Source: RCIO01 sp040880025 (GTDB taxonomy: Bacteria > Pseudomonadota > Alphaproteobacteria > Rhizobiales > Rhizobiaceae). Taken from it: a stretch of 64,000 nucleotides of DNA. Under the pieces are notes generated by a model. The model was given only the letters and a program-made list of their open reading frames with translations, did no database searches and was not told where the DNA came from. The stretch lies in the NCBI GenBank assembly GCA_040880025.1, contig JBBDJD010000019.1, forward strand, positions 183,869 to 247,868. Direction: 5' to 3'. The translations under genes and the position numbers were made by a program. Each line of letters starts with the position of its first letter. Within the stretch, counting starts at the first letter, position 1. This document shows, piece after piece, positions 16,395-24,543 of this stretch.

Positions 16395-16466
16395 GACCGC
16401 AAGAAACGCAAGGCCAAAGACCGTCCACCCGAGATATCGGATCAGCCTGCTGATCGGATCGCTCCC

Positions 16467-17588
16467 TCAGTAGTCATAGACGTGTTCGAGGCGCGCTCCG
16501 GTATCCGTCAGTGCTGGCAGCGCGGCATGGAGTTGGGCTACGGGCACCGCCAGCCCAACGCGCTTCGATGAAGATTCGGCCGGCAGAGTATAATCGAAAA
16601 CCGGCTGTGCGCCGTCGGGAAGCGTGATTCCGCTGTCCGCCAGCACCGTCAGGAAGATCAGCCGGTTGCCGCCGATCTCGACGAAACGCACGCCCTTTTC
16701 AATGAGGCGCGGGATCATGTCGGTGAAGACCTGGTAGCGCCTGGTCACGAAGACCATGCCGTCATCGCCCAGGTCGCGCACGATTTCGGTGTCCGGCTCG
16801 CCGGAGATCGCATCCGCCACCGGGCCCTGCCCCCAGACATGGATATCGAGCAGGGCGGCATCGGAGGTCGCGTCCAGCCCTGAGTTGATCAGATCGGCAT
16901 AGCCCTGCTTGATCGTGTAGGCCGCACCGAAGGCAAGCTTGCGCTCCCATGAGCGAACCGCGGCGAGGCCGCCGGCTGGTTCCACGTCCCAGAGACCGGC
17001 GCGCTTTTGAGCATAGGGATAGCGGTACCAGGGCACCTGGTCGAGAAAAGCGGCGTAGTCCGCAGCCACGTCCGCCTGGTATTCATCTTCCGGCACAGCT
17101 TCGAAGCGGGCCGAGAGCTCGGTCAGCCATCCTATTGTGTTCTCGTAGGACCATTGCACCGCGTGTTCGACCGTATGGCTGACGCCGATCACCATAAGCA
17201 TCAGATGGTTCTGGAAGTTGAAGGGGTAGGCCTCCGTCGCCCGGATCATCAGCGCGTAGTCCTGCCAGAAGCGGCCTGCATAAGCCCAATAGGGGAACTG
17301 CCGCGGCGAATGGCCGTCCACGAAACCGGCATATTTGCGGGCGGCATAGACGATCGCCCATTCGGGATAGGTCAGGAAGGTGGACTCTTCTGGCCGCTTG
17401 TAGCCGTCGATCTCGTCGGCAAGCCGCGCCGCGATTGCGACAGACTCGCCAACCGGCGGTTCGGAGCGTGTGATCGCAACGGAATCCGTTGTCAGGAAAC
17501 CGTAGGCAAGACCCAGGACCGGGATCGCCACCGCCACAAGAACGACAGCGATGATCGCGACGACAAGCCTGCGCAGCCATTTTCGCAT
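16467..17588 (-). CDS. Membrane-anchored conserved protein, unknown function
   Basis: A 373-residue protein with an N-terminal signal anchor (RRLVVAIIAVVLVAVAIPVLGLAYGF, about residues 6-31) and a large domain outside. Recognisable conserved-looking blocks are STFLTYPEWAIVYAARKYA, FPYWAYAGRFWQDYA, a VIGVSHTVEHAVQWSYENT segment rich in His/Glu, and YGTxPW-like YRYPYAQ. I do not recognise an annotated domain; His and Glu residues in the middle block could bind a metal, but this is a guess. It is the middle of a three-gene run on the minus strand (unknown membrane protein, this gene, hydrolase). Confidence 0.65.
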   Translation of the reverse strand: MRKWLRRLVVAIIAVVLVAVAIPVLGLAYGFLTTDSVAITRSEPPVGESVAIAARLADEIDGYKRPEESTFLTYPEWAIVYAARKYAGFVDGHSPRQFPYWAYAGRFWQDYALMIRATEAYPFNFQNHLMLMVIGVSHTVEHAVQWSYENTIGWLTELSARFEAVPEDEYQADVAADYAAFLDQVPWYRYPYAQKRAGLWDVEPAGGLAAVRSWERKLAFGAAYTIKQGYADLINSGLDATSDAALLDIHVWGQGPVADAISGEPDTEIVRDLGDDGMVFVTRRYQVFTDMIPRLIEKGVRFVEIGGNRLIFLTVLADSGITLPDGAQPVFDYTLPAESSSKRVGLAVPVAQLHAALPALTDTGARLEHVYDY

Positions 17589-17602
17589 GATGCGTCAGCC
17601 GG

Positions 17603-18034
17603 TCAGGCGAGCGCCGGCTTCTGGAGGCTTCGCGCCAGCCAGAAGCCGATGAAGACCGCGATGCCGCCTATCGCCAGATGCGGCGCATTGGCGAAGAAAC
17701 GAACCGGAAGCTCGATGTCGTTGAATGAGCGGAATCCGTCGATGAAGATGCCGCCGTCGAGACAGCCGGAGCCGGTTATCAGGCCCAGCACGCCGTCAAA
17801 CAGGTAGACCGAACCGAACAGTCGGAAATAGAGAACGGCTTGGCCGTGCGAGATGATCGAGGCGGCCAGCGCCCATACGCCGGAAAAGGCGTGCAGCAGG
17901 TCGTCATACCATTGCAGCGAAAACAGCCCGAACAGATAGCCGTTCGCGTCATTGAAGGCCGGTACGTAACCGATGCCGACCACGGCGAAGAACATGACGG
18001 CATAGGCGATGCCGAGTTTCTGGATAAGCGTCAT
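17603..18034 (-). CDS. DUF4383-like four-helix membrane protein
   Basis: A 143-residue protein with four predicted membrane helices, at MFFAVVGIGYVPA, LHAFSGVWALAASIIS, the VYLFDGVLGLITG region and HLAIGGIAVFIGFWLA. The layout, with a His-Ala-Phe-Ser-Gly in the second helix and a NAPHLAIG entry to the last, resembles the DUF4383 family; the match is by pattern only. I use the ATG giving MTLIQKLG, since the eleven upstream codons add only polar residues. It leads the minus-strand run with the 373-residue protein, 14 bases apart. Confidence 0.65.
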   Translation of the reverse strand: MTLIQKLGIAYAVMFFAVVGIGYVPAFNDANGYLFGLFSLQWYDDLLHAFSGVWALAASIISHGQAVLYFRLFGSVYLFDGVLGLITGSGCLDGGIFIDGFRSFNDIELPVRFFANAPHLAIGGIAVFIGFWLARSLQKPALA

Positions 18035-18180
18035 CGAAGGCCCCTCGCGACCGATTTGGCGCGACAATAGCCGAACAGACAGGGTTGCACATCGGGTCTG
18101 GGCGGAATTCCACCGTTACGGTGTCGGCGTTGCGCAACCTGACACGTCCTTGGACAATGGAGACCTGAGAGGAGTTCGTG

Positions 18181-18594
18181 ATGTCCGCAGAAGCGCCGTC
18201 CCAGTCCGGCCGCCGGATCGGCTGCAGTGCAATAGCCATCGTCGTGGCGCTGGTCGCCAATATCGTCCTGACGCTGGCGATCGACCAGTTCCTGCACATT
18301 ATCGAGGTCTATCCGCCATGGGGCGCGCCGATGGAAGAGACCGGCGACAACCTGCTAGCGCTCTCTTACCGTATCGTCATCGGTATCTTGAGCGGCTACA
18401 TCGCAGCCCGACTGGCGCCCCACGCGCCAATGCGCCATGCGATCATTCTCGGCGTCATTGGAACGGCGCTCAGCCTGCTCGGGCTGATCGCCGCAACGCA
18501 GGCCGATCTCGGACCAGTATGGTATCCGGCCTTGCTCGTGATCGTTGCGCTGCCCTGCGCGTGGATTGGCGGGAAGCTTTACCGGAAGGGCTGA
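18181..18594 (+). CDS. Small polytopic membrane protein, unknown
   Basis: A 137-residue membrane protein with four hydrophobic stretches: AIAIVVALVANIVLTLAI, a YRIVIGILSGYIAARLAP helix, AIILGVIGTALSLLGLIAA and WYPALLVIVALPCAWIGG. The last ends in a short basic tail (KLYRKG). I recognise no family. The ATG is preceded by GAGAGGAG; a GTG one codon earlier is also possible. The gene is divergent from the DUF4383-like gene and converges on the enolase-superfamily gene. Confidence 0.65.
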   Translation: MSAEAPSQSGRRIGCSAIAIVVALVANIVLTLAIDQFLHIIEVYPPWGAPMEETGDNLLALSYRIVIGILSGYIAARLAPHAPMRHAIILGVIGTALSLLGLIAATQADLGPVWYPALLVIVALPCAWIGGKLYRKG

Positions 18595-18610
18595 GCGTTC
18601 CAGCGCGGCA

Positions 18611-19828
18611 TCACGGAAACAGCGGGTCGGGCGCCATCTGGAGGTGCAGCGGTCCGCCGTTCCAGGGGTTTGCCTCGCACACCGCTTCGTCAAGCTCGAC
18701 GCCGAGGCCGGGTTCCTTCGACGGGATCACCCAGCCGTCCTGCCACTCGATCTTCTTCTTCAGGAGTTCGGCATGGAAGCCGTCCCACTGCCTGATCGAT
18801 TCCAGGATCAGGAAGTTCGGCAGCGTCGTGGCGAGCTGGATGTTGGCGGCGGCGACGATCGGTCCGCAATAGCAATGCGGCGCGACCTGAATGTGATGCG
18901 CCTCGGCCATCGCGGCTATCTTCTTGGTCTCCAGAATGCCGCCGGAGCGGCCGAGATCCGGCTGCAGGATCGACGCCGCCCTGAGCTCGATCACCCGGGC
19001 GAATTCCCATTTTGTCGTCAGCCGCTCGCCGGTCGCGACCGGGATCGACGTGCCGCGCGCCACCAGCGCCATTTCCTCCGGCATGTCGGGCGGCACCGGC
19101 TCCTCGAACCACAGCGGCGCAAAGCGCTCGATGGCGCGGGCCATCCGAAGCGCGCCCGACGCGGTAAACTGCCCGTGCGTGCCGAACAGGATATCGCAGG
19201 ATGTACCGACAGCTTCGCGGATCGCCTTCAGCATGTTGGCCGACAGCTCGATGTCGATCAGCCGGGGCTGGTGTCCGTCAAAGGCGGTGTACGGACCGGC
19301 CGGGTCCAGCTTCACCGCGTTGAAGCCCTGTCGCACATAGTCGAGCGCGCATTCCGCGGCGAGCGCGGGATCGTTGTAGACATTGCGGCCGGCATTGTCG
19401 GCCTCGTCCGGATAGACGCTGCCGGTCTGCGGATAGAGATAGGTGTAGGAGCGAAGCCTCTCGTGCACCTGGCCGCCGAGCAGCTTGTAGACCGGCTTGT
19501 CCGCTTCCTTGCCGATAATGTCCCAGCAGGCCATCTCCAGCGCCGACACGCAGCCCATCATCGAAACATCGGGGCGTTGCGTGAAGCCCGAGGAATAGGC
19601 GCGGCGGAAAAAGGTCTCTATGTCGTGCGGGTCCTGCCCGACGAGATAGCGTTCGGCGCAATCCTCGATCATCCTGGCCGTCACAACCGGGCCGAAGGTC
19701 GCGTTGTAGGCCTCGCCATAGCCGACCACGCCGCTGTCGGTGGTCAGCTTGACGAAGATGAAATACCGTCCGCCGGTCTGAGGCGGCGGATTGGCGACAA
19801 CGAAGGTCTTCACGTCGGCAATTTTCAT
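18611..19828 (-). CDS. Enolase-superfamily (mandelate racemase/muconate lactonizing) enzyme
   Basis: A 405-residue enzyme with an N-terminal capping domain and a C-terminal barrel. Barrel landmarks are AVKLDPAGPY (the Lys strand), LWFEEPVPPD (metal-binding Glu), VATGERLTT (second Glu in a GER motif) and VAPHCYCGP (late His). The ATGER and HCYCGP signatures resemble acid-sugar dehydratases such as galactonate dehydratase more than the racemases. Proteins of this length that keep the DP after the Lys generally act on aldonic or aldaric acids; the exact substrate cannot be read from sequence. There are no sugar transporter or KDPG-type genes next to it. It stands alone. Confidence 0.85.
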   Translation of the reverse strand: MKIADVKTFVVANPPPQTGGRYFIFVKLTTDSGVVGYGEAYNATFGPVVTARMIEDCAERYLVGQDPHDIETFFRRAYSSGFTQRPDVSMMGCVSALEMACWDIIGKEADKPVYKLLGGQVHERLRSYTYLYPQTGSVYPDEADNAGRNVYNDPALAAECALDYVRQGFNAVKLDPAGPYTAFDGHQPRLIDIELSANMLKAIREAVGTSCDILFGTHGQFTASGALRMARAIERFAPLWFEEPVPPDMPEEMALVARGTSIPVATGERLTTKWEFARVIELRAASILQPDLGRSGGILETKKIAAMAEAHHIQVAPHCYCGPIVAAANIQLATTLPNFLILESIRQWDGFHAELLKKKIEWQDGWVIPSKEPGLGVELDEAVCEANPWNGGPLHLQMAPDPLFP

Positions 19829-20155
19829 GGCGCCCCCCGAACTGTCTGCAGCATATCACTAGCGGTTCCCGGGGCCGAATGACCAGCCGAAACCGCCGCA
19901 CCTGATCGCATCTCGGACGCCGGCACGGCGAGCAGTCAAACTGTTGCCGTTTTCCTGAGCTTGAAGGATGCAGGGACAAGTGAGAGCCCGCGCGCGACAC
20001 GGATGTCGCGCGACGTGGCGAAAGAATTGGCGGAATTCGGTGCTTTGGGCTTCACCGTTTGGTAACTCAAATTTTATCTAAATGAAGCAACTGGGAGTCG
20101 CGCGGCGGCTTTCGTGTCAGCCGAAACACGCGAGACAGAGGGATAATTGGCAGCC
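19829..20155. other. Gene-free stretch between the enolase-family and IalB-like genes
   Basis: No gene is seen in this 327-base stretch. It contains a perfect 9-bp inverted repeat, CGCGCGACA-CGGA-TGTCGCGCG (19991-20012), with no run of T. Then comes an AT-rich segment, AACTCAAATTTTATCTAAATG (20063-20083), which is the likely promoter area for the IalB-like gene. Both flanking genes point away from it. Confidence 0.45.
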
Positions 20156-20659
20156 ATGCGTGGATTGATTGCGATCATTTCGATCCTGGGACTGGTTCTG
20201 GTTTCGGGTACGGCCATCGCACAGACCGCGACGAAGATCGGCCAGAACCACGCCTGGGGCACCTATTCCTACCAGTCGAACTCCGGCAAGGTCTGCTATG
20301 TGCTTTCCGTCCCAACGGCGAGGCAGCCCTCCGGCCTCGACCATGGCGACATCTTTTTCTTCGTCAGCCAGAAGCCGGGCCAGAATATTGCCTACGAGCC
20401 GCAGTTCATTGCCGCCTACAATTTCCGCGAGAACTCCAAGGTGAAGCTGACCATCGACGACAAGTCGTTTTCGATGTTCACGAAGGGCAATTCGGCATGG
20501 CTGGAAAACGCCGCCGAGGAGCCGCAGCTTGTCGCACTGATGAAGGCCGGGACGAGGATGAAGATCGACGCGACGTCCGGTCGCGGCAACCCGACCTCAT
20601 ATGATTTCTCGCTGAGCGGCATCACAGCGGCGCTGGACTCGATCTCCAACTGCCGCTGA
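20156..20659 (+). CDS. IalB-family (invasion-associated locus B) secreted protein
   Basis: A 167-residue protein with a signal peptide ending VSGTAIAQTA. The mature part matches the IalB family: WGTYSYQSNSGKVCYVLS near the N terminus, HGDIFFFVSQKPGQN, the LTIDDKSFSMFTKGNSAWLE block, and a final Cys (SNCR) that can pair with the first. IalB was named for red-cell invasion by Bartonella, but soil Hyphomicrobiales carry many copies with no known role. I start at the ATG giving MRGLIAII; a TTG three codons earlier is possible. An intrinsic terminator follows. Confidence 0.87.
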   Translation: MRGLIAIISILGLVLVSGTAIAQTATKIGQNHAWGTYSYQSNSGKVCYVLSVPTARQPSGLDHGDIFFFVSQKPGQNIAYEPQFIAAYNFRENSKVKLTIDDKSFSMFTKGNSAWLENAAEEPQLVALMKAGTRMKIDATSGRGNPTSYDFSLSGITAALDSISNCR

Positions 20660-20682
20660 CTGTAAGGCCAACCCATTTCGCG

Positions 20683-20705
20683 AGGGGCCGCTTGCGGCCC
20701 CTTTT
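20683..20705 (+). terminator. Intrinsic terminator after the IalB-like gene
   Basis: An 8-bp stem, AGGGGCCG / CGGCCCCT, with loop CTTG, runs into TTTT. It starts 24 bases after the stop codon. Confidence 0.75.
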
Positions 20706-20807
20706 GCGTGACGGGCCGGGCATTGCGTGCTAACAGCGCGCGAAACAACTCAAGCGCGGCCGGCAGCGCGATGCGCGCCGCCGCCTGAAGCTCAAACAGC
20801 CGATAAG

Positions 20808-22040
20808 ATGACCCTGTCACTCGACCTTTCCAGCCCGCAGGCGCGGGATGCAGCCCGGCCCGTTGGCGCCCACGGCGAAAAGCCGTCGCTGATCGGCATG
20901 AGCCGTGAGCAACTGGGCGCGGCGCTGGCCGAGGCCGGCGTGCCCGAGCGCCAGGTTCGCATGCGCGTCCAGCAGCTCTGGCACTGGCTCTATGTGCGCG
21001 GCGTCTCCGACTTCGCCGACATGCGTAATGTCTCGAAGGATCTCCGGGGCGTCCTGTCGGAGCGCTACACCATTGCGCGGCCCGAGATCGTCGAAGAGCA
21101 GATATCGTCCGACGGGACGCGCAAATGGCTGTTCCGCTTTCCCTCACGCGGCGCCGGACGTCCGGTCGAGATCGAGACTGTCTATATTCCGGAGGAGGGC
21201 AGAGGCACGCTGTGCGTTTCCTCCCAGGTCGGCTGTACGCTCACCTGCTCGTTCTGCCACACCGGCACGCAGAAGCTGGTGCGCAATCTGACGGCGGAGG
21301 AAATCCTCGTCCAGTTGCTCTCAGCCCGAGACAGGCTTGGCGATTTCCCCGACCGCGATACGCCAGACGGCGCCATCGTGCCTGCCGAGGGGCGCAAGGT
21401 GACCAACATGGTCATGATGGGCATGGGCGAGCCGCTCTACAATTTCGATGAGGTGAAGAAGGCGCTGCTGATCGCGTCCGACGGCGACGGGCTGTCGCTG
21501 TCGAAGCGCCGCATCACGCTGTCGACATCCGGAGTGGTGCCGGAAATCCATCGCACCGGCGAGGAGATCGGCGTCATGCTCGCCATTTCGCTGCACGCGG
21601 TGCGCGACGATCTGCGCGACATGCTGGTTCCGGTCAACAAGAAATACCCGCTCAAGGAGCTGCTCGACGCCTGCCGCGCCTATCCGGGACTTTCGAACGC
21701 GCGGCGCATCACATTCGAATATGTGATGCTGCGCGACGTGAACGACTCGATCGCCGACGCCAAGGAGCTGGTGCGGCTCTTGAAGGGCATTCCGGCCAAG
21801 ATCAACCTGATCCCCTTCAATCCCTGGCCCGGCTCCAACTACCAATGCTCGGATTGGGAGACGATCGAGAAATTCGCGGATTACATCAACGCGGCAGGCT
21901 ACGCCTCGCCGATCCGCACGCCGCGCGGGCGCGACATCCTTGCTGCCTGCGGCCAGCTCAAGTCGGAATCGGAGCGGCTTAACAAGACCGAACGCCTGGC
22001 GCTCGAAGCGATGATGATCGCGGGGCATGGGGAGGCTTGA
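20808..22040 (+). CDS. rlmN: Dual-specificity 23S rRNA/tRNA adenine-C2 methyltransferase RlmN
   Basis: RlmN is a radical-SAM enzyme that methylates C2 of A2503 in 23S rRNA and of A37 in several tRNAs. The 410-residue protein has the cluster-binding CTLTCSFC (CxxxCxxC), preceded by CVSSQVG; a MMGMGEPLYNFDEV segment; ITLSTSGVVP; ISLHAVRDDLRD; and the late Cys in ILAACGQL that forms the methyl-carrying cysteine. I start at MTLSLDLSS; the frame is open upstream, but those codons do not look like RlmN. The stop overlaps a TTG start of the next gene. Confidence 0.95.
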   Translation: MTLSLDLSSPQARDAARPVGAHGEKPSLIGMSREQLGAALAEAGVPERQVRMRVQQLWHWLYVRGVSDFADMRNVSKDLRGVLSERYTIARPEIVEEQISSDGTRKWLFRFPSRGAGRPVEIETVYIPEEGRGTLCVSSQVGCTLTCSFCHTGTQKLVRNLTAEEILVQLLSARDRLGDFPDRDTPDGAIVPAEGRKVTNMVMMGMGEPLYNFDEVKKALLIASDGDGLSLSKRRITLSTSGVVPEIHRTGEEIGVMLAISLHAVRDDLRDMLVPVNKKYPLKELLDACRAYPGLSNARRITFEYVMLRDVNDSIADAKELVRLLKGIPAKINLIPFNPWPGSNYQCSDWETIEKFADYINAAGYASPIRTPRGRDILAACGQLKSESERLNKTERLALEAMMIAGHGEA

Positions 22041-22537
22041 GCGGGTTGGCTTCGGTCTTCATCAGGCTCTGCGTCATACTGATCGGCTACGCATTCGCGA
22101 TCCTCGTGGCCAGCCTGTTTCTGCATCTTATGGTCTGGCCGAGCCTCGGGCTTGAGGGTGACACACCGACATTTGCCGCGAAAAGCGCGCTGGTCGTGTC
22201 GGTCCTGCTGGTCGGCTTGTTCGTTTCCTACTACGCCTTCGTTCCTGCCGCGGTGCTGATTGCGCTTGCGGAGTTGCGGCCCTATCGGTCGTGGCTCTAT
22301 TTCGCGCTGGCGGGCGGTGTGACCGCGCTGTCGGCGCTTGTGCTGCACGAAATGCTCCGCATTGCCGATCTTGCCGACGCTCGCCCGCATCCGCTGGCTC
22401 TCGATGCGGAAGCGCTCGCGGGCGCTCTGGGCGCGGGCATTGCGGCCGGCATCGCCTATTGGCTCTTGGCCGGGCGTGGCGCCGGCAATTGGCGCCGGCG
22501 TGCGGAAGCTACCGGGTCTGGGCCGTCAGTATCTTGA
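22037..22537 (+). CDS. Four-helix membrane protein downstream of rlmN
   Basis: A protein of about 166 residues with four hydrophobic segments: CVILIGYAFAILVASLFLHL, SALVVSVLLVGLFVSYYAFVPA, WLYFALAGGVTALSALVL, and a last helix GALGAGIAAGIAYWLL followed by a basic tail. No family is recognised, though the layout recurs behind rlmN in rhizobia, as far as I recall. The start is a TTG overlapping the rlmN stop (TTGA), or the in-frame TTG three codons on. Its end overlaps the convergent LysE gene by 29 bases. Confidence 0.65.
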   Translation: MSGLASVFIRLCVILIGYAFAILVASLFLHLMVWPSLGLEGDTPTFAAKSALVVSVLLVGLFVSYYAFVPAAVLIALAELRPYRSWLYFALAGGVTALSALVLHEMLRIADLADARPHPLALDAEALAGALGAGIAAGIAYWLLAGRGAGNWRRRAEATGSGPSVS

Positions 22538-23150
22538 TGGCGAAGGCGGAAAAGACACCGGCGAACAGGTAGTCCACAACACGCGTTACCGTCGGTGTCT
22601 TGCGCAGAATGCGCGAAAACCTGTCGGCGGCGATTACCATCGGTATCGTCACCGGCAGCGATAGCGGGATAAACAGCAGCCCCAGTACGAACAGCTTGCC
22701 GGGTGCATGCGGATCGCTGGCAGCCACGAACTGCGGCAGGAAGGTCATGAAGAACAGGATGATCTTCGGGTTGAGCAGGTTGACGCCGACCCCGGTCGCC
22801 CAATGCTGGAACAGGGAACGTTCCTTGCCCGCGACCTTTTCCGGCGAAAAGGCGGAGCCGTGGCGGATCGCCTGCCAGGCAAGCCACATGAGATAGCCGG
22901 CGCCGCAGACCTTCAGCACGAGAAAGGCCTCGGGCGAGGCGACAATCAGCGCCGACAGCCCCAGCGCGACCATGGCCGTGTGGATCATGACGCCCGTCAT
23001 CGCGCCCATCATGCAGGCCATGCCGGCGGCGCGGCCATTGGACAGCGCGCGGCCGACGAACAGCGTCATGTCCGGGCCGGGGGTAATCGCGATGACGAAT
23101 GTCGCGATCGCGAATTGCAGGATTATGGAAAAGTCGGGAACGAAAGTCAT
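22509..23150 (-). CDS. LysE-family amino-acid/metabolite exporter
   Basis: A 213-residue RhtB/LysE-superfamily permease. The family signature ITPGPDMTLFVGRALSNGRAAG follows the first helix, and GAMTGVMIHTAMVALGLSAL and GAGYLMWLAWQAIR match the next conserved helices. WATGVGVNLLNPKIILFFMTFLPQFV is the second hallmark block. Such proteins export amino acids, homoserine lactones or related solutes by proton exchange; the substrate is unknown. I start at MTFVPDFS; the frame is open further upstream. It is divergent from the TRAP transporter operon, and two strong palindromes lie between them. Confidence 0.9.
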   Translation of the reverse strand: MTFVPDFSIILQFAIATFVIAITPGPDMTLFVGRALSNGRAAGMACMMGAMTGVMIHTAMVALGLSALIVASPEAFLVLKVCGAGYLMWLAWQAIRHGSAFSPEKVAGKERSLFQHWATGVGVNLLNPKIILFFMTFLPQFVAASDPHAPGKLFVLGLLFIPLSLPVTIPMVIAADRFSRILRKTPTVTRVVDYLFAGVFSAFAIKILTAQTR

Positions 23151-23172
23151 GGTTGCCGGCCAGCCTGATCGG

Positions 23173-23249
23173 AATCTGGACCAGATTAGCGGGTGCACAC
23201 GAGGCATACCAGCAGCATGCGGGTTTTATCGATGGACCAGCGTGGTCCA
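23173..23249. promoter_or_regulatory. Two operator-like palindromes between the LysE and TRAP genes
   Basis: A perfect palindrome AATCTGG-A-CCAGATT lies at 23173-23187 and a perfect TGGACCA-GCG-TGGTCCA at 23233-23249; GGACCA recurs at 23258-23263. The half-site TGGACCA is shared by both. They lie 94-170 bases before the ATG of the TRAP binding-protein gene. The TGGTC...GACCA character is reminiscent of GntR/FadR-type operators. No regulator gene is adjacent, so the protein that binds is unknown. Confidence 0.5.
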
Positions 23250-23342
23250 ACGGTCACGGACCACAGTCGGCTTGCATCGCCACGCGCATCGCCTATTGTT
23301 TCCGTGCTCGATTATCACAATGCGAGATTCAGGGAGGAAAAT

Positions 23343-24470
23343 ATGAGCGACAAGATATCGCGGCGACGTTTTCTGAGAAACGCGTCTCTTACCGGTGCGG
23401 GCGCAGCCGCAGCTACCACGCTTGCTGCTCCCGCCGTCCTGGCGCAGGCGCCTCTGACGGTCAAAATGCAGACGTCCTGACCTTCATCCGACATCTGGAT
23501 GGACTTCGCGCAGCAGTACACCACCCGCGTGGAGGAAATGTCGGGCGGGCGCCTCAAGTTCGACCTGTTGCCGGCCGGCGCCGTGGTGGGCGCGTTCCAG
23601 GTGATGGACGCGGTTCACGATGGCGTGATCGACATGGCCCACACCGTGCCCGTCTATTGGTACGGCAAGAGCAAGGCCGCGTCGTTCTTCGGCACCGGCC
23701 CTGTCTGGGGCGGCAATGCAAACACGATGCTTGGCTGGTTCTATCAGGGTGGCGGCGACGAGCTCTATCGCGAGCTCACCCAGGACATTCTCAACCTGAA
23801 CGTCTACGGCTTCATGGGCTTCCCGATGCCGGCACAGCCCTTCGGCTGGTTCAAGGGGGAGGTGAATGCCGCCGCCGACCTCAATGGCTTCAAGTACCGC
23901 ACCGTTGGCCTCGCCGCCGACCTTCTACAGGCGATGGGAATGAGCGTTGCCCAGCTTCCTGGCGGCGAAATCGTGCCGGCGATGGAGCGTGGCGTCATCG
24001 ACGCGTTCGAGTTCAACAATCCCTCATCCGACCTTCGGTTCGGTTCGCCGGACGTGGCCAAGAACTACTATCTTTCGTCCTACCACCAGGCTTCCGAAAG
24101 CTTCGAATTTCTCGTCAATCGCGACTTCTTCGACGATCTCGACGAGGACCTGCAGGCGATCATCAAGTACGGGGTGGAAGCCGCATCGACCGCCAACACG
24201 GCGCTGGCGATGGAGAACTACTCCAACGATCTCCGGCGCATCCAGGAGGAGTTCGGCGTCACCGTGCACCGCACCTCGCAGGACATCCTGCAGGGGCAGC
24301 TCGAAGCTTGGGACCAGATCATCGCCGAACTCGAGCAGGATGAGTACTCCAAGCGCGTCATGGACAGCCAGCGTGTATGGGTGGAAAAGGTCGGCTATTA
24401 CGAGCTGATGAATTCGCCCGATTTGGCGCTTGCCTACGAACACTATTTCCCGGGCAAGCTGAAGCTCTGA
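23343..24470 (+). pseudogene. dctP: TRAP transporter substrate-binding protein (DctP type), interrupted by an in-frame TGA
   Basis: The gene would encode a 375-residue periplasmic DctP-family binding protein. It opens with a twin-arginine signal, SRRRFLRNASLTGAGAAAA, ending AAPAVLAQA. Codon 46 is TGA (23478-23480) exactly where family members have a Trp (context MQTS-stop-PSSDIWMDF); the frame is otherwise intact to the stop at 24470, with VYWYGKSKA, AQPFGWFKGE and VEKVGYYELMNSPDLALAY typical of the family. A single G-to-A change of TGG explains it. It may be a recent nonsense mutation, a sequencing error, or read through. A GGGAGGA site precedes the ATG. The permease genes downstream are intact. 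Confidence 0.85.
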
Positions 24471-24488
24471 GGTTGTGCTGAAACGAAG

Positions 24489-24519
24489 GGACCCGGCATC
24501 CTGAACGTCGGGTCCTTTT
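24489..24519 (+). terminator. Attenuator/terminator between dctP and dctQ
   Basis: A 7-bp stem, GGACCCG / CGGGTCC, with a 13-base loop, is followed by TTTT. It lies 19 bases after the binding-protein gene and before the permease genes. This is a usual place for a partial terminator that keeps the binding protein in excess over its permease. Confidence 0.65.
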
Positions 24520-24543
24520 GCTCGTGCAGGGGAGGCGTTGTTC

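Noticed and set aside
23478..23480. TGA in dctP as a selenocysteine codon
   Set aside because: The family residue is Trp, not Cys; the protein is exported and no SECIS-like hairpin could be identified directly downstream. Mutation or read error is simpler.
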